A stretch of 64,000 nt of DNA from Persicobacter sp. CCB-QB2 (GTDB lineage: Bacteria; Bacteroidota; Bacteroidia; Cytophagales; Cyclobacteriaceae): the NCBI RefSeq assembly GCF_001274635.1, contig NZ_LBGV01000001.1:496001-560000 (forward strand). Direction: 5' to 3'. Position 1 is the first letter of the stretch. The number at the start of each line of letters is the position of its first letter. The notes beneath the pieces were generated by a model that saw only the letters and a program-made list of their open reading frames with translations, was not told where the DNA came from and ran no database searches. This document shows positions 55,020 to 64,000 of the stretch, piece after piece. Both the position numbers and the translations under genes were made by a program.

Positions 55020-56077
55020 TTATGCTTCTACTTTATCGTTTTCCGGACGAAGCTGGCGAACAGCAGCACCTGCCTGCCACATTTCAGAATCATGCAATTC
55101 TTTCAATTCTTCTTCCAGCCCTACACGGTAATCCGCTTTGGAGTTGGCATCAATAGAACGCTGCGCTTCGTTACCCGCTGCTACTTCATCATACAATTCC
55201 TGGAATACAGGCGCTGTAGCATCACGGAATTTTTTCCACCAGTCCAAAGCACCACGCTGAGCGGTAGTGGAGCAGTTGGCGTACATCCAGTCCATACCAT
55301 TCTCAGCAACCAATGGCATCAATGACTGCGTTAATTCCTCTACGGTTTCATTGAAAGCTTCCGATGGAGAGTGACCAGCCTTACGCAATACATCGTATTG
55401 AGCAGCGAAAATACCCTGAATGGCGCCCATCAAAGAACCACGCTCCCAGTAAGGTCAGAATATACTTCTTTCTTGAAAGTAGTCTCGAAAAGGTAACCAG
55501 AACCTACTCCAATACCCAATGCCACTACTTTTTCCCATGCTTTGCCAGTAGCATCCTGGAAGATAGCATAAGAAGAGTTCAAACCACGTCCTTCCAGGAA
55601 CATACGACGAAGAGAAGTTCCTGAACCCTTAGGTGCAACCAAAATTACATCGACATCCGCAGGAGGAACAATACCAGTGCGCTCTTTGTAAGTTACGGCG
55701 AAACCGTGAGAGAAATACAAAGTTTTACCTGGCTTTAGGTACTTTTGTACAGTTGGCCAAACGGTGATCTGACCGGCATCAGAAAGCAAATACTGGATAA
55801 TCGTACCACGATCCAAAGCTTCCTCGATTTCGAATAGTGTCTCACCAGGAACCCAACCGTCTTCTACTGCTTTGTCCCAGGTTTTGGAGTCTTTACGCTG
55901 ACCTACGATCACGTTAAAACCGTTATCTTTCAGGTTCAATGCCTGACCAGGTCCCTGCACACCGTAACCAATAACCGCAATGGTCTCCTCTGCCATTACT
56001 GCGCGAGCTTTCTCCAATGGAAACTCTTCACGGGTTACTACATTTTCTTCTACTCCTCCAAAATTAATGATTGCCAT
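55020..56077 (-). CDS. ilvC: ketol-acid reductoisomerase, frame broken by one missing G
   Basis: This enzyme converts 2-acetolactate to 2,3-dihydroxy-isovalerate (with NADPH) in valine, leucine and isoleucine synthesis. The Rossmann domain with IGYGVQGPGQALNLKDNG and VIVGQRKDSKTW is seen, then the helical domain. The frame stops after SDLTGSVVL at 55430; one G added at 55445-55447 gives SDLTGERGSLMGAIQG, the family's strongly conserved segment, and joins the frame to 55020. The repaired length is about 351 residues. The missing base is probably an assembly error, because the enzyme is needed for the pathway encoded by its neighbours. It is the last gene of the operon. Confidence 0.9.
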
Positions 56078-56124
56078 AGTGATATATATTTTTAGTTTTT
56101 TGAATTAAATATTAAAATTGTTTA

Positions 56125-56676
56125 TTAAACAGCGGCTTTTGCCTTTACCTCCTGAATGTGTTCCTTTAGTTCATCCATAGGCTTGGTGATGGCCACCCGC
56201 CCGGAGCGAACAAATTCGGCTACATTGTAGGCTTTCAGTTTCTCGAATAATTGACTTGTTTCTGAGCGGTGCCCGGTTTTTTCAATCACAAAGAAGTTTT
56301 CCTCCATGCTTAATATTCTGGCTCCCTCTCTTCGGATCATGCTTTCCAGCTCAATGCCACTCTTTAAGGCTGAAATGGGCAGTTTGTACAAAGCGATTTC
56401 CTGATGGATGGTCTCCTCCGCATGATGGTAAAAACAGCGGTACACTTCCACCTGCTTTTCAATTTGCTTGGTGATCAATTGTACTTGTCTTTCGGTGGTG
56501 TTAACCACAATGGTGAACCGGTGAACCCCCTCGACCTCAGATTGCGACACATTCAGCGCCTCAATATTGATGTGGCGTTTGGTGAATTGGTTGGTGATTC
56601 TGGCCAACAATCCGATCGCGTTTTCGGTAAAAATCGAAACGGTATACTCTTCGTTTAGGGCGACTTGTTTTACCAT
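56125..56676 (-). CDS. ilvN: acetolactate synthase small (regulatory) subunit
   Basis: This 183-residue protein has an N-terminal ACT domain (TVSIFTENAIGLLARITNQFTKRHINIEALNVS) typical of the regulatory subunit, which binds valine and confers feedback inhibition on the catalytic subunit. A second ACT-like half follows (ALYKLPISALKSGIELE). It lies between ilvB and ilvC with short gaps, and was probably transcribed with them. Confidence 0.92.
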   Translation of the reverse strand: MVKQVALNEEYTVSIFTENAIGLLARITNQFTKRHINIEALNVSQSEVEGVHRFTIVVNTTERQVQLITKQIEKQVEVYRCFYHHAEETIHQEIALYKLPISALKSGIELESMIRREGARILSMEENFFVIEKTGHRSETSQLFEKLKAYNVAEFVRSGRVAITKPMDELKEHIQEVKAKAAV

Positions 56677-56716
56677 AGTTTTCTATTTTATTGAGGAAGG
56701 TTCCTCTTTGCCTCAT

Positions 56717-58441
56717 TTATTTCAATCTGATGTCCGTTACGGTGGCGCCGGAAGGAATCATTGGAAAAACATTTTCTTGTTTCACAACCATACACTCCAG
56801 GAAGGTCGCCTCCTGACTATCACGAAGGTCAGTAAGGGCATCCTGCAATTGGTCTTGTTGGTTGATGCTGCTGGCACGAACACCATAGGCCTCTGCCAGC
56901 TTTACAAAGTTCGGATTCTTCAGTGGCGTGCTGCTGTAGCGGTTATCGAAGAATAACTCCTGCCACTGGCGTACCATGCCCAGGAATTCATTATTCAAAA
57001 CCACAATTTTTACCGCTACCGGATGCTCCAGTAAAATCCCCAATTCCTGAACGGTCATTTGGTAACCGCCATCTCCGATAATGGCCACCACTTCCCGCTC
57101 CGGGCAGGCAATTTTTGCGCCGATGGCTGCCGGCAAACAAAATCCCATGGTTCCCAACCCCCCGGAGGTGATATGTGAACGGCTTTGCTTAAAGGCACTG
57201 TATCGGGCCGCTTTCATCTGGTGTTGCCCCACATCAGAAACAATGATGGCATTGCGGTCAAAAGTTTCGGCGATTTGATCCACCACTTGTGCCATGGTCA
57301 AACCATCGCCTTCCGGCTGGCACTCTGGTTGGATTACTTCTGCCTTTTCCTCTTTCAGCAGTTCATTGAACTCCTGATACCAATCCGTATAGGCATTCTT
57401 TTCCATGGCCGGAATCAGGGCTTGCAGCGCTTCTTTGGCGTCTGCATGTACTGCTAAATCCGTCGCAATGTTTTTATCAATTTCTGCCGCATCCAATTCA
57501 ATATGAAGGACCTTGGCTTGTTTGGCATAGGTCTGGGTGTTACCCGTTACCCGGTCATCGAATCGCATCCCAATCGCAATCAAAAGATCGCAGGAATTGG
57601 TCAACATATTCGGAGCATAATTTCCGTGCATGCCCACCATGCCCACATAAGTAGGGTGATCTGAAGGAATCGCCGAAAGGCCCAACAGGGTGGAGGCGGA
57701 AGGGATATTGCTTTGATCTAAAAAGCTTTCCAATTCTTTTTCCGCTCCGGAAAGAATTACGCCTTGTCCCCAGATGACGAAAGGCTTTTCCGCTGCTTTG
57801 ATCATTTCCACCGCCTGCGCGACTTTGTCCTGATCAAGTTTAGGCTTAGGAATATAGCTGTTAATCATTTGGCAGGGCTTGTAACTAAACTCTACCTCCT
57901 GAAATTGTGCATTCTTGGTAATGTCGATCAATACCGGACCCGGTCTTCCGGAACGGGCGATGAAAAAGGCTTTGGCCAACACCTCGGCAATATCATCTGC
58001 TTCCGTAATCTGGTAATTCCATTTGGTGACGGGCATGGAGATACCGGTGATATCCGTTTCCTGAAAGGCATCGGTCCCGATTAAATTATAGGCCACCTGC
58101 CCGGTGATACATACCAATGGAGTTGAATCCATCATGGCATCTGCTACCCCGGTAATAATATTAGTAGCACCCGGACCGGAAGTGGCTAAAAGCACACCTA
58201 CTTTTCCCGACGCACGGGCATAGCCCTGGGCGGCATGAATGGCGCCCTGTTCGTGGCGGCCCATCACATGCTTAATGGTACCTTCCGCTTCATAATGATA
58301 CAGGGCATCGTAAATCGGCATATTAGCACCACCAGGATATCCGAAAATGGTGTCTACGCCCTCAGCAAGCAATGATTTAACAAAAGCATCAGCTCCTGAG
58401 ATGGTGGTGATTGTTTCCGTGGTGTTTTGCATTTCACTCAT
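56717..58441 (-). CDS. ilvB: acetolactate synthase large (catalytic) subunit
   Basis: This 574-residue thiamine-diphosphate enzyme joins two pyruvates, or pyruvate and 2-oxobutyrate. The catalytic Glu64 is in GRHEQGA; the ThDP/Mg motif is GDGGYQMTVQELG with a following NN. Three domains of the family are complete. It starts 11 bases after the ilvD stop and is followed by the regulatory subunit. Confidence 0.95.
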   Translation of the reverse strand: MSEMQNTTETITTISGADAFVKSLLAEGVDTIFGYPGGANMPIYDALYHYEAEGTIKHVMGRHEQGAIHAAQGYARASGKVGVLLATSGPGATNIITGVADAMMDSTPLVCITGQVAYNLIGTDAFQETDITGISMPVTKWNYQITEADDIAEVLAKAFFIARSGRPGPVLIDITKNAQFQEVEFSYKPCQMINSYIPKPKLDQDKVAQAVEMIKAAEKPFVIWGQGVILSGAEKELESFLDQSNIPSASTLLGLSAIPSDHPTYVGMVGMHGNYAPNMLTNSCDLLIAIGMRFDDRVTGNTQTYAKQAKVLHIELDAAEIDKNIATDLAVHADAKEALQALIPAMEKNAYTDWYQEFNELLKEEKAEVIQPECQPEGDGLTMAQVVDQIAETFDRNAIIVSDVGQHQMKAARYSAFKQSRSHITSGGLGTMGFCLPAAIGAKIACPEREVVAIIGDGGYQMTVQELGILLEHPVAVKIVVLNNEFLGMVRQWQELFFDNRYSSTPLKNPNFVKLAEAYGVRASSINQQDQLQDALTDLRDSQEATFLECMVVKQENVFPMIPSGATVTDIRLK

Positions 58442-58452
58442 GGTCTCTTTTG

Positions 58453-60132
58453 TTAAAATCGGTCAGTTACGCAGCCTTGTGAAGCTGTAGAAACTGATTT
58501 TGCATATTTATAAAGTACGCCGCGGGTCTTTTTCAAGGGAGGAGCTATCCAGGCTGCTTTTCTTTCAGCCATTTCCTCCTCGCTGATGTGCAGCGTCAAT
58601 TCATTATTATCCGCATCGATGGTAATCTTGTCGCCTTCTTTTACCAAAGCTAGTGGTCCGCCAACCTGAGCTTCAGGGGTGATGTGGCCCACTACGAAAC
58701 CGTGCGTTCCTCCAGAGAATCGTCCGTCCGTGATCAGGGCCACATCGTTACCTAAACCTGCCCCCATAATAGCGGCAGTAGGCTTGAGCATCTCCGGCAT
58801 TCCGGGACCACCTTGTGGCCCTTCATATCGGATAACTACAACATCACCCTTCTTAACCTTGCCGGTGGCGATGCCTTCGTTAGCGTCGAATTCTCCTTCA
58901 AAAACGCGAGCCGTACCGGTGAAGGAAGTTCCTTCTTTGCCGGTGATTTTGGCCACGGATCCCTCAGGAGAGAGATTACCTTTTAATATTTGCAAATGGC
59001 CGGTTTCCTTTATTGGATTATCCCAGTCCATGATAATTTTCTGATCGTCCGGTAGTCTTGGCGCATCGGCCAGATTTTCTGCCAAAGTCTTTCCGGTGAT
59101 GGTCATACAGTCGCCATGCAACAGTCCTTTGTCCAGCAGAAGTCTCAATACTGCCGGCGTTCCACCGATCTCGTGCAGGTCTTCCATCAGGTATTTTCCG
59201 GAAGGTTTCAGGTCGGCCAAAAATGGCGTTTCGTCTGAAAGGCGCTGCATGTCTTCAATAGTGAAGGAGATATCCGCCGTATCTGCCAATGCCAGTAAAT
59301 GAAGTACGGCATTGGTAGAGCCCCCCATAATGAGGGTCAGGCGAAAGGCGTTCTCGAAAGATTTTTTAGTGACAATGTCCAGCGGCTTAATATCGTTTTC
59401 GATCAAGTGCTTCATCATTTCTCCTGCTCTGAAAGCTTCTTCTTTTTTGAGCTTACTTTGCGCAGGAATAGAAGCATTGAAAGGAAGCGCCATCCCTAAA
59501 GCTTCAATGGCGGAGGACATGGTATTGGCGGTATACATTCCGCCACAAGCCCCGGCACCATTACAAGCTTTCTGAACTATTGCTTTATATTCTTCGTCGG
59601 AAATGGTTCCGGCTACTTTTTTTCCCCAGGCTTCAAAAGCAGAAACGATGTCCAGCTTTTGTCCATTGTGGTTCCCGGAAGCAATGGTTCCTCCATACAT
59701 CAGGATGGAAGGGCGATTCAGTCGAATCAAACCCATCAAAGCACCGGGCATATTTTTATCACAACCTACTACAGTTACACAACCGTCATAGGCTTGTGCA
59801 TTAACTACGGTTTCTACGGAATCAGCGATCACATCACGGGAAGGTAATGAATAACGCATTCCCGGCGTTCCCATGGAGATACCGTCTGATACGCCAATGG
59901 TATTAAAAATCAATCCCACCAGGCCGGAAGAAAGCACCCCTTTCTTAACGTCTACGGCAAGATCATTCAGGTGCATATTACAAGGGTTGCCCTCATAACC
60001 TGTACTGGCAATGCCAATAAAAGGCTTTTGAAGATCTTCCTCCGTCAACCCCAAAGCGTAGTGTTGGGCCTGAGCAGCAGGCTGGGCGTCATCGGTAGTA
60101 ACTAAATGGCTATATTTTTTATATTGATTCAT
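58453..60132 (-). CDS. ilvD: dihydroxy-acid dehydratase
   Basis: This 559-residue iron-sulfur enzyme dehydrates 2,3-dihydroxy acids to 2-keto acids in branched-chain amino-acid synthesis. Cluster cysteines are visible as [12 protein letters not shown] (Cys51), VGCDKNMPG (Cys124) and [14 protein letters not shown] (about 197). It is the first gene of ilvD-ilvB-ilvN-ilvC. A leader peptide and hairpin lie upstream. Confidence 0.95.
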   Translation of the reverse strand: MNQYKKYSHLVTTDDAQPAAQAQHYALGLTEEDLQKPFIGIASTGYEGNPCNMHLNDLAVDVKKGVLSSGLVGLIFNTIGVSDGISMGTPGMRYSLPSRDVIADSVETVVNAQAYDGCVTVVGCDKNMPGALMGLIRLNRPSILMYGGTIASGNHNGQKLDIVSAFEAWGKKVAGTISDEEYKAIVQKACNGAGACGGMYTANTMSSAIEALGMALPFNASIPAQSKLKKEEAFRAGEMMKHLIENDIKPLDIVTKKSFENAFRLTLIMGGSTNAVLHLLALADTADISFTIEDMQRLSDETPFLADLKPSGKYLMEDLHEIGGTPAVLRLLLDKGLLHGDCMTITGKTLAENLADAPRLPDDQKIIMDWDNPIKETGHLQILKGNLSPEGSVAKITGKEGTSFTGTARVFEGEFDANEGIATGKVKKGDVVVIRYEGPQGGPGMPEMLKPTAAIMGAGLGNDVALITDGRFSGGTHGFVVGHITPEAQVGGPLALVKEGDKITIDADNNELTLHISEEEMAERKAAWIAPPLKKTRGVLYKYAKSVSTASQGCVTDRF

Positions 60133-60170
60133 AATGATATGCTAGTAAATAGGAAGGGTAAATTTTTAAT

Positions 60171-60240
60171 CTCTTTGGCAAGGCATTATCCGACATGCTT
60201 GTCGATAAATGAAAGGGTAGAATGAACCTATGCCAAAGAG
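60171..60240 (-). promoter_or_regulatory. attenuator-like hairpin upstream of ilvD
   Basis: On the minus strand CTCTTTGGCA (60231-60240) pairs perfectly with TGCCAAAGAG (60171-60180), with an inner stem CGACA/TGTCG (60191-60204). The 5' arm covers the last codons of the leader peptide. TGCCAA also occurs at 60336-60350 within a separate stem (CTTGCCA/TGGCAAG), so it could compete for the same arm. No U-run follows the main hairpin, so it may act on translation or on transcription in a non-classical way. Confidence 0.6.
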
Positions 60241-60389
60241 CGAATGACGACGACAGCTAAAATATTAATGACGCGAATGCGTAGGCGGGAAATGAGGTTA
60301 CCACCAATCAAAATCAGTCGACGCAATCGGTCGCTTGCCAGGGTTGGCAAGGAATTTTGTTGGTAATATGACTCTTTCGCGTATTCCAT
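60228..60389 (-). CDS. branched-chain-rich leader peptide of the ilv operon
   Basis: A 53-residue frame from the ATG at 60389 (a longer form starts at 60464) ends LRIRVINILAVVVIRSLA, a run of Ile, Val and Leu codons directly before the stop. The hairpin starts inside its last codons. This is the expected design of an ilv attenuator: ribosomes starved of branched-chain amino acids stall in the run and change which stem forms. The start codon is uncertain. Confidence 0.65.
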   Translation of the reverse strand: MEYAKESYYQQNSLPTLASDRLRRLILIGGNLISRLRIRVINILAVVVIRSLA

Positions 60390-60464
60390 AATCTTGTAAA
60401 GGAAAAAATATCGTCTTGGTTTACTCTTCAAAAGTAAAAAGTGGAAAAAGTTTATGAGCTCCAA

Positions 60465-60836
60465 TTTTCTTACATTTTACAACGGCTAAAAGGGGTGGTT
60501 TTAGGGTAAGCGACTGGTTTTGAGTTTATTTTGCTTTTGTGAAATATGATTGGTTAGCCTTTTATTCTGGTGAAATATTGCCTTAATTTTCATCATGACG
60601 CCTCTTTTTTATGATTTTTGACATACTTTCTGTCGTGATCGGTTTGGGATAGGGTTGTGGAGGGCCCGCCTGGCAGTGGGAGATTTTCCGAAGGCTAAGG
60701 CCGAATCTATAGGGCAAGAATGATGGGGAAAGCGGGTGGATCCGGCCTTTGGTGCTGGCAAATAAAAATATTTATTATTGTGGGCAGAATAGGCCTGCCT
60801 TCGTAACTTCGCCAAAATATACATCAATCATCATTT
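60465..60836. other. divergent intergenic region
   Basis: These 372 bases lie between the ilv leader and the flippase gene and presumably carry both promoters. TAACTTCG near 60804 resembles TAnnTTTG for the plus-strand gene. I see no gene that I can support. Confidence 0.4.
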
Positions 60837-62305
60837 ATGGGGGTCGTTATTAAGCAGGGGGTGCGTGCCTCATTGATTACCTATTTTGGGGTAATATTTG
60901 GCGCACTGAATTTTTTATACATCATGCCAAAAATTCTGGAGCCGGATCAAATCGGGATGATTCGTCTGTTGCAGGATCTGGCCATTTTGTTGGCCTCCTT
61001 TGTGCAGTTTTCCCTCCGACGGTTTTGGATCGGTTTATTCCGGTTTTTAGGAAAGAAGGAGTGTCCTCTATTCGGTTTGCGCTGATTTATCCGCTTCCTT
61101 TTGCGGGAATTTTTCTGTTGATTTTTGCAATGAATCCTGATTTTTGGTCCGCTTTATTGATTCCCGATAATCCGGAAATGCAACCTTACTTTCTTTTAGT
61201 TCCGCTATTGATGGTCATCCTGATCGGCCAGCTGATGATGGAGTCTTTTTATAGAGCGAATCTGAAGATTGCCTTCCCCAATTTTATTAAAGAGGTATTT
61301 ATTAGAATGACTCAAACTTTACTGGTGGTGGGCCTGGCCTTAAAGCTATTTGGTTTTGAAACCATTATGCTGGGCATAGTGGTCTCCTATGGGCTTGGAG
61401 CAATTTTATTGTTTGCCTACGCCCATTTCAAGGGTTGGCTGGACTGGCGGGGTAGTGTGTTTCCACAAAAAGAAAAACAAAAGGAAATAGCCCATTATGC
61501 CTGGTTTGTATTACTTTCTTCCGCAGGTGCGCTGGTCGCTTCCAAAGTGGATACTTTAATGATCAGTAGTATGGTCGGGCTGGATGCTTTGGGGATTTAT
61601 GTCATTGCTTTTTTTATTGGCAGTGTGATTGAAATTCCAAGAAGAGCCATTTCCCAAATTGCCATTCCGCTGATTTCTAAAGCCTTTAAAGAAGGGGAGA
61701 TAGAAGCTATAAGAAAGCTTTACCGACAGACTGCCGGGGTATTGATTGTGGTAGGTTCCTGGTTGTTTTTGGGGATTTGGTGTAATCTGGACTTTGTGTA
61801 TGATGTAATGCCCAATGCAGAAATTTATCGGACTGGGGCTATGGTGATGTTTTGGATCGGAATGTCTAAGGTGGTAGACATGGTATTTGGCTTGAATAGT
61901 GAAATTATCCTACAGTCTGATCAGTATCGAAAGCTGACCTATTTCACCGCAAGTTTAGCCGTTTTATTAGTGTTGACGAACCTATGGTTGATCCCTATAT
62001 ATGGCATTAGTGGGGCTGCCTTCGCGACTTTTCTCTCGATGATGATCTTTAATTTATTGAAGCTGATCTTAATCTTGCACGTGTGGGGAATTCAGCCTTT
62101 TGGCATGGGGCACTTGTATTTTATTCCTTTCATCGTCCTGCCTTACATCATTATTCAAAGCCTGCCGGAGTTTAATATGTGGGGGGAGTTTCTGGTACGC
62201 GGTATTATAATTACGCTTTCCGTGTATTTTGGAGCCGTTATTTCAGGTGTTTCGGAGGATCTTCAGCAATTAAATAAGCGTATCCTCACTTCTTTTTCTA
62301 ATTGA
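60837..62305 (+). CDS. polysaccharide flippase (Wzx/MATE-like), frame broken by one missing C
   Basis: From the ATG at 60837 the protein starts MGVVIKQGVRASLITYFGVI, the usual beginning of a lipid-linked oligosaccharide flippase. The frame goes off after LLASFVQFS. One C added at 61012-61014 gives FSPPTVLDRFIPVFRKEG and continues to 62305, for about 489 residues with some 12-14 TM helices. Proteins of this family move polysaccharide units across the inner membrane. No other polysaccharide gene is next to it in the window. Confidence 0.8.
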
Positions 62306-62490
62306 TTACTAAGCTTTTATTGATTTTGGCGCTTTTCTTGCGCCTGTAAGATTGAAGAAATTTTCAATTATTCTGCCTTTTGTATAACAATTTCTGTTCA
62401 TATTTATTAGTTTGTGAACTGATTGCTATGGTATTGTTGAGCAAATCATAGTGCTACTTTGTTAAGACGAAGGTCAAATAAACAGATTGT

Positions 62491-62781
62491 ATGAAAAACT
62501 TTATTAAGAACTTTTTAAAAGGATTCCAGCCGGAATACTCAGTGGTCGTAAAAATGTATCACGTCATTCCAGGCCAGCCCGTTAAAGTAATGGGCAATAA
62601 AGAAAAGTTCGGTAAGGGGGAGAAGGACGCTGCATCCGCCTACTTCAAACAGGTGTTACAAACCACTGGTGAGAACAAGTTTATGCCTGTAGAGGTACAA
62701 CTGGTTAAAGGAAAGAAAGTAATTCGAGCGAAGTCTTTCGGTCCTGTACAGGAGATTAAAACGATGAAATTAGCGGCCTAG
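62491..62781 (+). CDS. small basic conserved-type protein, unknown function
   Basis: This 96-residue protein starts MKNFIKNFLKGFQPEYSVVV, and is basic with an amphipathic start and beta-rich middle (FMPVEVQLVKGKKVIRAKSF). No family is recognised. It has its own terminator and stands alone. Confidence 0.6.
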   Translation: MKNFIKNFLKGFQPEYSVVVKMYHVIPGQPVKVMGNKEKFGKGEKDAASAYFKQVLQTTGENKFMPVEVQLVKGKKVIRAKSFGPVQEIKTMKLAA

Positions 62782-62803
62782 GCCGAGCCAAAACTCATAA
62801 AAA

Positions 62804-62829
62804 AACCTTCCGGAGTAATTCGGAAGGTT
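62804..62829. terminator. bidirectional Rho-independent terminator
   Basis: AACCTTCCG and CGGAAGGTT form a 9-bp stem with an A tract on the left and T tract on the right. It lies after the small gene and can serve both strands. Confidence 0.85.
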
Positions 62830-62870
62830 TTTTTTCTGTCCTTTTGTTTTTTCGACTAGCCCGAATGATG

Positions 62871-62985
62871 CATACTATTCTCCTCCCTCATCTGCTTCGT
62901 TGGAAAAAGCTTAAAATAGGGAACTACTTCTTCATTATTCCCGTCTGGCAACTCAACGAGGATTTAAGTATGAATCATCTGGCTT
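62871..62985. repeat. interspersed repeat, copy 2
   Basis: About 115 bases similar to 24184-24296, with shared CATCTGCTTCGTTG and GATTTAAGTATGAAT segments and inverted ends (GATGCATACT and AGTATGAATC). It lies between the terminator and the porin stop, outside the putative integrative element. Confidence 0.7.
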
Positions 62986-64000
62986 AGAAAATGAAACCAA
63001 CGCCAAATTCAATTTGATCCGGCTCCGGAGCTCCCGCAAAGTTTTTACGGAACTGATAATTGGCTTTGAATACCACCGATTTTTTCGGCTGTGCATTAAA
63101 ACCAATAGAGATTACCTGCAGGTCGTTCATGGCCAGGCCTTCATGAATGCCTTCCAAATCTTTATGAATACGTTGATGGGTATTCAGGCGCTCATAGCGG
63201 GCGAATAAGGGTAATTTCCAGTCTCCGCTTGCACCAAAGTGAGGCAGGATGTCGTAAGCGGCCTGCAGGTAATAACCGTAAGTTTCCGCTCCTAATATTT
63301 GGCCATCAATGTGGTATAATTGCTCGGTGCCCGTTAACCACCCTTTGGTGTACAGACCGAATAGTTCCAAATTTCCAATATTATAGATACCGTGTGCCGA
63401 GAACATTCCCATTTGAGAATTCAAATGCTGGCCAGCGTAAGGGTTTTCGTAGTTCTTCGCAAAGGTATACCCTTTAGAGGCATCGCCATAGTAACCGGAA
63501 AGTCCGATCAGGAAGTCATCCTCATCCCCATATTGCAATTTACCATTCAGCGCCCAGGAAGAAGGAACTTCAAACATATTATGGTTTCGTCCATTTCTGG
63601 CCCAGGTGCCGGAGGTGAAATTTGGTCCATTGAAACCATTGGTAAGTCCAAGGGCGTATTCCAGATCAGGAAGGGCGAAACCATAAAATAGTACCCCCAT
63701 TTCCATCCAGGCAGTAGGGATGATCAGTCGCTCCACTTCTGGTCGGTTCACGGTTTTAAAGCCAATAGGCTCGTCATTTTGGTTGACCCAACCAATCCCC
63801 ATCGGATAGTTACCCACACGGATATTGAATTGATTACTCAACAGGAAGTCTATCACTAATTCATAGGCGAAATCTAACTGACCCTCTCTGAATTGGTCGG
63901 TGATGTATTCGGTTTGCAATTCACCAACCATAATGATTTTATCAGTGAATTTATAGCCCAGCCAGATGCCTGTTCTGAAAAGGTTGGAATAATAAAGCTC
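62984..64000 (-). CDS. outer-membrane porin, partial (runs off the window)
   Basis: The minus-strand frame is open from the window end at 64000 to the stop at 62984, so the N-terminus is missing. The 338 visible residues alternate short beta strands and end in Phe (PDQIEFGVGFIF), the C-terminal signal of outer-membrane barrels. Segments such as FALPDLEYALGLTNGFNG and NQFNIRVGNYPMGIGW resemble phosphate-selective porin O/P-type proteins of Bacteroidota. Substrate cannot be read from the sequence. Confidence 0.75.
   Translation of the reverse strand, partial: ELYYSNLFRTGIWLGYKFTDKIIMVGELQTEYITDQFREGQLDFAYELVIDFLLSNQFNIRVGNYPMGIGWVNQNDEPIGFKTVNRPEVERLIIPTAWMEMGVLFYGFALPDLEYALGLTNGFNGPNFTSGTWARNGRNHNMFEVPSSWALNGKLQYGDEDDFLIGLSGYYGDASKGYTFAKNYENPYAGQHLNSQMGMFSAHGIYNIGNLELFGLYTKGWLTGTEQLYHIDGQILGAETYGYYLQAAYDILPHFGASGDWKLPLFARYERLNTHQRIHKDLEGIHEGLAMNDLQVISIGFNAQPKKSVVFKANYQFRKNFAGAPEPDQIEFGVGFIF

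Noticed and set aside
1..64000. CRISPR arrays, tRNA and rRNA genes
   Set aside because: I saw no regularly spaced repeats and no cloverleaf or rRNA signatures. Neither repeat end of the element matches a tRNA gene.

Overview
The window is chromosomal DNA of a member of Bacteroidota, most likely Cytophagales. The evidence is a type IX secretion (T9SS) C-terminal sorting domain, many lipoproteins with a short n-region and an (S/G)C lipobox, a two-component-type sensor propeller, a FISUMP lipoprotein, a TAnnTTTG-like promoter and very few Shine-Dalgarno sequences. I cannot name the genus.

Core chromosome lies at both ends. On the left (1-9475) are thioredoxin, valS, two paralogous lipoproteins flanking a beta-propeller sensor, and a further lipoprotein. 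On the right (54920-64000) are the ilvD-ilvB-ilvN-ilvC operon, preceded by a branched-chain-rich leader peptide and an attenuator-like hairpin, a Wzx-type flippase, a small conserved protein and a porin that runs off the end.

Between them lies what I read as one integrative element of about 45.4 kb. It is bounded by a 20-bp direct repeat (9476-9495 and 54900-54919). A tyrosine recombinase sits just inside the left repeat; a replication/partition module (zinc-finger/TOPRIM primase-helicase, ParA, ParB, small regulators) lies inside the right one. Two short motifs (TGAGGAAA and AATTGTACTTT) recur next to the integrase and next to the replication genes, which ties the ends together. From 11.4 to 26.5 kb, about 22 minus-strand genes in tight ATGA-coupled order form a virion-like module: beta-rich capsid and spike candidates, a hyperbasic core-like protein, a 3-TM holin, a GH108 endolysin with a C-terminal TM helix, a transglutaminase-like protein, an LEA14-like protein, a C5 DNA methyltransferase and an ArdC/ParB polyvalent protein. 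No terminase, portal or tail genes are seen, and about ten of these proteins carry a single hydrophobic anchor. This suggests a tailless, membrane-containing virus or virus-derived element, but that is inference.

The middle of the element is cargo. It holds (i) a FISUMP lipoprotein, a 2440-residue T9SS-exported protein and a propeller lipoprotein; (ii) an AAA+ ATPase of the type found in extracellular contractile injection systems (eCIS), next to three toxins that share an N-terminal leader (two JAB-like, one zincin), each followed by a candidate immunity gene; and (iii) a NACHT NTPase and a PLD-like protein, probably defence genes, separated by a shrunken group II intron.

Ten genes in the window, including the essential-pathway gene ilvC, are interrupted by frameshifts. 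Every one is repaired by adding a single G (or C) to a G/C run. This points to systematic homopolymer undercalling in the assembly. I therefore annotate these as whole genes and do not propose ten independent pseudogenes.
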